64,000 nucleotides of DNA from Aulostomus chinensis. Its lineage: Eukaryota; Chordata; Actinopteri; Syngnathiformes; Aulostomidae. The notes under the pieces were generated by a model, which searched no databases, had not been told where the DNA came from, and saw only the letters and a list, made by a program, of their open reading frames with translations. The DNA is taken from contig JBBMOA010000015.1 in the NCBI GenBank assembly GCA_037954235.1, forward strand, positions 62,001 through 126,000. Reading direction: 5' to 3'. A program made the translations under genes and the position numbers. Each line of letters opens with the position of its first letter. Positions within the stretch are counted from its first letter, which is position 1. Shown here one piece after another: positions 59,701-64,000 of this stretch.

Positions 59701-62700
59701 CACTGTTGATTCTGCAAAAAAGAGCATTAGGATTATTCACAGCACTGCTTACAGAGAACACACTTATCCCTTATGCTCAAAATCAAAAATACTGAAACTC
59801 TCTGACCTGGTATACTGTCAAACAGCACAAATTATGTACAGGGCAGCAAACAACCTATTAGTACCAGTAAATATTCAAGCATGTTTTTTCAGAGACAAGG
59901 GCAATATAATCTGAGGGGCAACTAAAACTAAAACATCTGTATGCACGTACAACTTTAAAAACCTTTTGCATCTCAGTATGTGGCGTGAAACTGTGGAACA
60001 GATTAGCGGGGGATCTCAGACAATGTCCAACCATGAGCAAATTCAAACAGATGGTGTTCACAAGGTACAGGGAAGAAGAGGGGTATGACCAGTACTAGGG
60101 TTATAACATTCTGTCATAATTGTTGGCAACACCCCCCACCACATAATAAATTCCATGGACTTTTTGACAAAATCAGACAAATCAGTCTAGACCCTGAAGA
60201 AACCATGATTTCATAGGATGTGTCATCCCTGTTCAAGAGAAAACTTCTGAAAGACAACACTCTAGCAGAAAGGACCAACCTCTCACCTGAACAGGTGTAT
60301 GACCTTCTCGACCTTTGCCTCAACACCACCTACTTCCAATACAACAATAGTTTCTACAGGCAAAAACACGGCTGTGCCATGGGATCTCCAGTATCCCCCA
60401 TTATAGCAAACCTGTTCATGGAAGAGATGGAGAGTGTAGCCTTGAGAACATACATACATACTAACCCTAACCCTATACCCACTGATAACATTGGTTCAGA
60501 TACGTAGAAGATACCTGGGTCACCATCAGGAAGGGTGAAGTTGGGCCTCTTACTGAACACCATAACTCGGTGGACAGGAACATCACATTCACAAGGGAGG
60601 ATGTCAAAGACAGCTGTCTGGCTTTTCTAGACTGTGCAGTACACGTTGAAAACAATGGGGAACTTAACATTGGGGTCTACAGGAAACCCACCCACACGGA
60701 TCAGTATCTCCTGTTTAGGGGTGATCCGAACCCTCAAACACAGAGCACAAAATATCCCTTCTAAAACAGATGGGAAAAGAAGGGAACACAACCACATCCA
60801 CTCAGCTGTCCAAACTGGGCTTTCATTAAAACTGCCAAGAAGCCCAGGGAGGATAAGAAAGATGAAGCCCAGAGAAGAGGAGTGTTGTCATCCCTTATGT
60901 GCCAGGGGTTTCAGAGAAGCTCAGAAGGATCTTTAACACCCATCAGATCCCTGTGCACTTTAAGCCCAGCAACACCCTGAGGCAAAAGCCTGTCCATTCT
61001 AAAGATAAGGTTCCAAGGCACAAACAGAGTAATGTTGTTGATGCAGTCCAGTGTAACGAGGAGCGCTCTGACCTGTACAGGGGAGACAAAACAACCACTG
61101 AACAAATGCATGGCGCAACTCAGGAGAACCACAACCACAGGCCAGGACTCAGCTAAGTGGTAGGAATTAATAAGCCGATGCTTCTTACGACTTATTTTCA
61201 AACATACAAAGTATCAACTAAAGCGCTAAGGTGTGATTTATATCATTCACATATTTGAAATAAAGCCTTCATTCATTCATTCATTCATTTACCTGAAGCC
61301 CTTCCACACATCTAACCAGCTAGCTCGGGCTATGGTACTCAGTTGAGCTGAACTCCTGCCGCTTCCTTTCTTCCTCGACACTCGAATGGTTGCAGCTCTG
61401 TAACACAAACACACTTCACACACTGACGTCTCAGGACAACCAACTTATTGTCCTTCCTGTCATGCCATGGAAAATGATCCTTGACTTTGCAAGCTCACCT
61501 TTAACTTCTCAAAACTTCAATGCAAATAATCTACATCACTGCTTGTTCATGTGGAATACATACTGGGATACTTGTCTGTGCTGATGTCACACATGTTAGT
61601 TCCCAAAGCATGCTGGGAACATGAGTGGAACTGGACTGAATGAATGTCAGTGAATATCCTCCCAAGGTTAGCATTTTGTGTGTATGTACCTCGGAGTCTT
61701 GTGTTTTCCTGGTTTTCTTGATTGGCCGGGAGGAAGAGGAGGGGGCCGGGCTGGTCGTGAGGGTATCACATGACCCGATTGGCTGAATTGAAACAAACAC
61801 AGTAGTTCATTTGTAACTTTAGTGGTAGAAGCAGTATTAGAATTACAGTGAATACTGCAAACATACTTTTTGGAATTTAAAGATGTATTCAAAGCAGGAT
61901 CTTCTGTCATTTGTCCATCAGCTCCAGAGGGTGTGAGGCTTGTTTCTGCATTGTCTTCCTCATTGGATGACTCTGTATCAGCTTTTTCTTGACCCACCCA
62001 GCAGGCCAACACAGTGGCGTAAGGATTCTCATCTTTCGTGGTGTTTGTACACACACTTAAACCTGGGACAGAGAAGGTAAATGGAATGAGACTGGCTGGA
62101 GATGAAACCAGAAGACGATGGAGCAAGCCCAACATTACCTTCCTCTGCAGGCTCAGCAGCTCCCTCTAGAGATGGAAGCATAACACCTGCAGTCTTAGCT
62201 ATTGTTGACATCACCAGCTGTGACAATGCTCCCACATCTGGAGACATTAATACAACACAGTAACCATGATGGTGCTACCAGTCCAAGGTCCTGGAGAGGC
62301 TACATCTCTCATTTCTTTTGACAAAAGCCATATTGGTCAATGTACCTCATCATCAACTGTCCTATGATCTATCATTGAGAGGTCTTTTTTAAAATTAAGT
62401 CCCAGCCATATCAGAGGGGGGGGGGGGGGGGGGGCAATTGACTCACTCTCTGTCAACTTTGTATTGTGAGAACATCTATCATGGTAAATGCCATATACCA
62501 GTTAACAACAGGAAGGAACTTGAGACAGGCTTAAGAACCAAAACTAAGGTCTTACAAACTGTCGCTTTGAAAAAAAAAAAGTGAAGGATTCTGGAGTTTA
62601 TGTGAGTCCCCAGCAGGAATAACATCAAATTATTTGCCTGCCAACATGGGCAACAACTGTTTTATCACTGACAAGTCAAATATCTAAATATAATTTTTAG

Positions 62701-63272
62701 GTGTCTATTTATCCTATATGCATGTATCATAATCTATATTTGTAGGTTGAATTGAAGAATTGAATTGAGTTGAAGGTTAAATTTACCTGTTTGATCGTCA
62801 GCCCCAATAATTGACTGTGAAGGTGATTGAGGTTTACCGTCTGTGGGAGTGGGAGCCTGTGGGAGAGCCAAGGTTGCGCTGGAATCAACAACAGAGCTAG
62901 CCACATTGGTAACCATGTCTGCTAAGCTGGGTATGTTTGCTTTTGAGCTTATGATGCTTTCCAGGCAACCCACACCTGTATTACCAACAGGCACACTTGT
63001 GGCCTTATCAGAGTCTAGCATTACAGCAGTGGAGTTATCTACAGTGCTAGCAGCCTGTGCTAAGCTACGTATTTGGGTGGTGATGCTATTAGTCATGCTA
63101 TCTCCAGATAGAGGGACTGGGGGGCCAGGGGGGGTGGAGTCACTGATGGAGGCAGTGACACCAGCCATAGATGGGATGTTGGTGGCAATGATTTCAGTGA
63201 CGCTCAACAGGGTTGGGCAGATAGGACCGTGGCCTGATCCCCCAGGAGGACAAAGAGGAGGAGCGTCTCCAT
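46469..63272 (-). CDS. ARAP-type ArfGAP/RhoGAP protein with PH domains (5' end off window)
   Basis: Twenty-four exons: 62787-63272, 62139-62237, 61867-62062, 61690-61782, 61293-61397, 58654-58714, 58448-58568, 56629-56893, 55193-55392, 55040-55125, 54731-54913, 51198-51266, 50462-50561, 50325-50381, 50098-50224, 49829-49928, 49558-49759, about 49046-49179, 48951-48996, 48677-48864, 48380-48589, 47423-47519, 46601-46742 and 46469-46525, about 1,140 codons. In order: Ser/Thr/Pro-rich disorder with PARPPPLPP, two PH domains (ASWLDVWKG; DPRSRVYAAVCGHDLWIYP), ArfGAP with a CX2CX16CX2C zinc site (CGDC...CSSC) and catalytic Arg in HHRTLG, a short ankyrin-like remnant (DDVEETMLLICSGAK), two more PH-like regions, and RhoGAP with Arg finger in GLNVEGVYRRCG. 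It should inactivate Arf and Rho GTPases at phosphoinositide membranes. The stop falls 19 codons after RhoGAP, so the RA and last PH domains of ARAP1-3 are absent. Exon 49046-49179 has an unresolved frame problem. ARAP3 is the syntenic candidate. Confidence 0.85.
47571..48287. mobile_element. MITE-like element A
   Basis: The left end AGTCCTTCCAGAAAAATGCA and the right end GTCTGGAGGGACT are inverted copies of each other. The inside has CGCATATTTCACGCATTTTG and a perfect-looking hairpin at 47801-47842. It lies in the ARAP-like intron 47520-48379. No transposase frame is seen. An inverted relative is at 52043. Confidence 0.7.
50670..50702. repeat. (GT)n microsatellite
   Basis: About 16 GT units in the ARAP-like intron 50562-51197. 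Confidence 0.95.
52043..52525. mobile_element. MITE-like element B (inverted relative of A)
   Basis: It begins AGTCCCTCCAGAAAAACGCC. It carries GTTGCCTTGGGAACGTTGTG, the complement of a block at about 48017-48043, and ends near AGGTCTGAAATAAAG, the complement of 47873-47887. It lies in the large ARAP-like intron 51267-54730. Confidence 0.65.
52760..53800 (+). mobile_element. LINE 3' end with CT-rich tandem tail, copy 1
   Basis: Plus-strand C-terminal LINE blocks can be read with stops: VTSRLDYCTSLLPG, AWLPVRFRTEFKILLLPSK and SYQAPLLWNRLPVS. After that come TTGATCAGGCTTATAGTCAG and about 75-base CT-rich units (TCCATCAGTCTCTCCTCCTT). Coding is dead. It lies in the ARAP-like intron 51267-54730, opposite to the gene. 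Confidence 0.75.
53801..54730. other. ARAP-like intron remainder
   Basis: It contains a stretch with repeated TAGACACCTGTCCCC-like motifs (53955-54070), then AT-rich sequence. Nothing coding was recognised. Confidence 0.4.
55478..56475 (+). mobile_element. LINE 3' end with CT-rich tandem tail, copy 2
   Basis: 55481 onward is near-identical to 53131 onward at a constant offset of 2350 bases. The CT-rich units are followed by the true end: AGCAGAAGGCCATCCCCAGT, AAGGTTTCATTGTCACTGTT and a TTGACTTGATTTGACTT tail. It is truncated at the left relative to copy 1 and lies in the ARAP-like intron 55393-56628. Confidence 0.8.
57128..58193 (-). mobile_element. hAT-type DNA transposon, 1,066 bases, internally deleted
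   Basis: The terminal inverted repeats are CAGGGGTCTGCAACC (left) and the complement of GGTTGCCGACCCCTG (right), differing at one base. The 8-base flanks ATCTAGAC and ATCTAGAG form a near-perfect target duplication. On the minus strand an ORF from 57854 (MNKKRKISDEK) to 57429 encodes a BED-type zinc finger (PVCLICGNKLSNNKKCN, HFQNKH) and the start of a hAT transposase, then stops; the catalytic and dimerisation parts are missing. It lies in the ARAP-like intron 56894-58447. Confidence 0.92.
58966..59370 (+). repeat. SINE-like interspersed repeat, copy 5
   Basis: The head is GGGGCGGCACATTGGTGCAG, with a decayed B box (GGTTGTGGGTGGAGCCCC) like copy 1. It ends in GGATGGATGG repeats (59310-59370). 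It lies in the ARAP-like intron 58715-61292. Confidence 0.88.
59540..60105 (+). mobile_element. LINE C-terminal fragment
   Basis: The frame from 59598 reads SSLILPYLSYCAEIWGNTYK, then PLLILQKRALGLFT. After shifts it reads CGVKLWNRLAGDLRQCPTMS and FKQMVFTRYREE. This is the usual end of a fish reverse transcriptase. It is 5'-truncated with several frameshifts, inside the ARAP-like intron 58715-61292. Confidence 0.7.
60180..61165 (+). mobile_element. Penelope-like retroelement, 5'-truncated
   Basis: The frame from 60220 gives a Penelope-type reverse transcriptase: YRQKHGCAMGSPVSPIIANL and FMEEME. After a frameshift it reads DSCLAFLDCAVHVENNGELN and VYRKPTHTDQYLLF. Further on come VSEKLRRIFNTHQIPVHFKP and a decayed GIY-YIG endonuclease start (SNVVDAVQCNEERSDLYRGD), in which the key Tyr/Ile positions look changed. 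The tail ends near AAATAAAGCCTTCATTCATT. It lies in the ARAP-like intron 58715-61292, opposite to the gene. Confidence 0.88.
62416..62434. repeat. Poly(G) run
   Basis: An uninterrupted run of about 18 G in an ARAP-like intron. It is G-quadruplex-prone and also a likely assembly weak point. Confidence 0.9.
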
Positions 63273-63783
63273 CTGAGGGCAGAAAAAAGTGACATCATCA
63301 GCATCATCTTCATCCACCAATTGGATGAGCATCTGTCAATCAACTTCATCAAGAGTTGTCCCATCAAGGAAGAATGTCCCTACAAGCAGTGACAGTTCGT
63401 TTACAATCCACTAGATGGGTACAATGTTGAAAACAAGTTCTCAGCAGTCAAAGTCGATCAGAGGTGTCAGTAAAGACTTCACACACAAAAACACATTAAC
63501 TGTTTGTACTCGGTGTTTTGATCCTTGACTCCGCCCATTACTGTTATCCACCTCTGTGCAGACAATTACACAAGCCCGTATTCAGCTTGTTTTGTATCTG
63601 ATCTGTCATCTTTTGATGAATGAATTGATGGAACAAGTTTTATACTCTTCCAGTTCTTCAGTTGATAGTACAAAGTCTTACTGCAATATGGCCGACTCAG
63701 CACAATGAGACCTGAAGGTCCTTCAAGGTGCTTCAGCAAAATGAGGTTTAGTTTGATTTGACTTTAATGTATATTAATCCAGA
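63273..63783. other. ARAP-like intron, no exon seen
   Basis: No further exon of the ARAP-like gene was recognised between the acceptor at 63273 and the SINE-like unit. The exon at 62787-63272 starts in phase 1, so at least one more exon must lie beyond the window. Confidence 0.5.
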
Positions 63784-64000
63784 GGTGGCACAGTGGTGCA
63801 GTGGTCCTCACTGTCACCTCACAGCAAGAAGGTTCCGGGTTCGAGTCCCGGCTCGGCACAGGGTCTTTCTGGGTGAGTCTCCATGTTCTCCCTGTTCCTG
63901 CTGGGTTCTCTCTGGTACTCCAGCTTCCTCCACGGTCCAAAGACATCAAGAGGGACCAGGTTAATCCAGACTCTAAATTGACCGTAGGCGTGGCTGGGAG
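63784..64000 (+). repeat. SINE-like interspersed repeat, copy 6 (cut by window end)
   Basis: The head GGTGGCACAGTGGTGCAGTG and the intact B box GGTTCGAGTCCCGGCTCGG make this the best pol III promoter among the copies. Confidence 0.9.

Noticed and set aside
63784..63860. Possible tRNA gene at the SINE-like heads
   Set aside because: The B-box sequence is present, but there is no foldable acceptor stem and the same sequence heads a roughly 370-base repeat.

Overview
The window is nuclear DNA from a ray-finned fish, most likely a percomorph teleost. Genes are split into many short exons with GT-AG junctions and small introns. The space between exons is full of fish-type repeats: L1, L2/Rex1-like and Penelope-like retroelements, a hAT transposon, tRNA-derived SINE-like units ending in GGAT repeats, and long (CA)n tracts. 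No prokaryotic features, rRNA genes or CRISPR arrays are present. All exon models were built by hand from splice signals, reading-phase continuity and recalled family sequences. No alignment was run.

Layout, left to right. At 1-1784 (minus) lie the first two coding exons of pwwp2a, with the rest off the left edge. At 3603-9635 (minus) is a complete 15-exon SLC22 organic-anion transporter of about 580 residues. A 5'-truncated LINE occupies 11340-13420. At 14006-26591 (minus) is dck, deoxycytidine kinase, 8 exons and 268 residues. Its 11.2 kb first intron carries a 5.8 kb purine-rich minisatellite, a 66-base array and an L1 nested inside another LINE. At 28353-29936 (plus) is pfdn1, prefoldin subunit 1, 4 exons and 122 residues. 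It runs tail-to-tail into ttc1 at 30148-34293 (minus, 7 coding exons, 310 residues). The ttc1 5' intron holds a 30-base tandem array, and its likely promoter is near 37300. The stretch 37440-42500 is mostly repeat debris. At 42562-43665 (plus) is a small CD2-like single-Ig receptor whose tail contains YVVM. From 46469 to beyond the right edge (minus) runs an ARAP-type Arf-GAP/Rho-GAP gene with at least 24 exons; its introns host a Penelope-like element, a hAT element, MITE-like elements and LINE tails.

The genes do not form an operon or one pathway. They are a chromatin reader (PWWP2A), a drug/anion transporter, a nucleoside-salvage kinase, a chaperone subunit, a TPR co-chaperone, an immune-type receptor and a small-GTPase regulator. 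PWWP2A and TTC1 are neighbours on human 5q33, and PFDN1 and ARAP3 lie on 5q31, so part of the block looks like conserved synteny. The most unusual points are the dck intron array, the possible tail-less isoform of the CD2-like receptor, the ARAP-like protein that stops right after its RhoGAP domain, and several datable transposon insertions.
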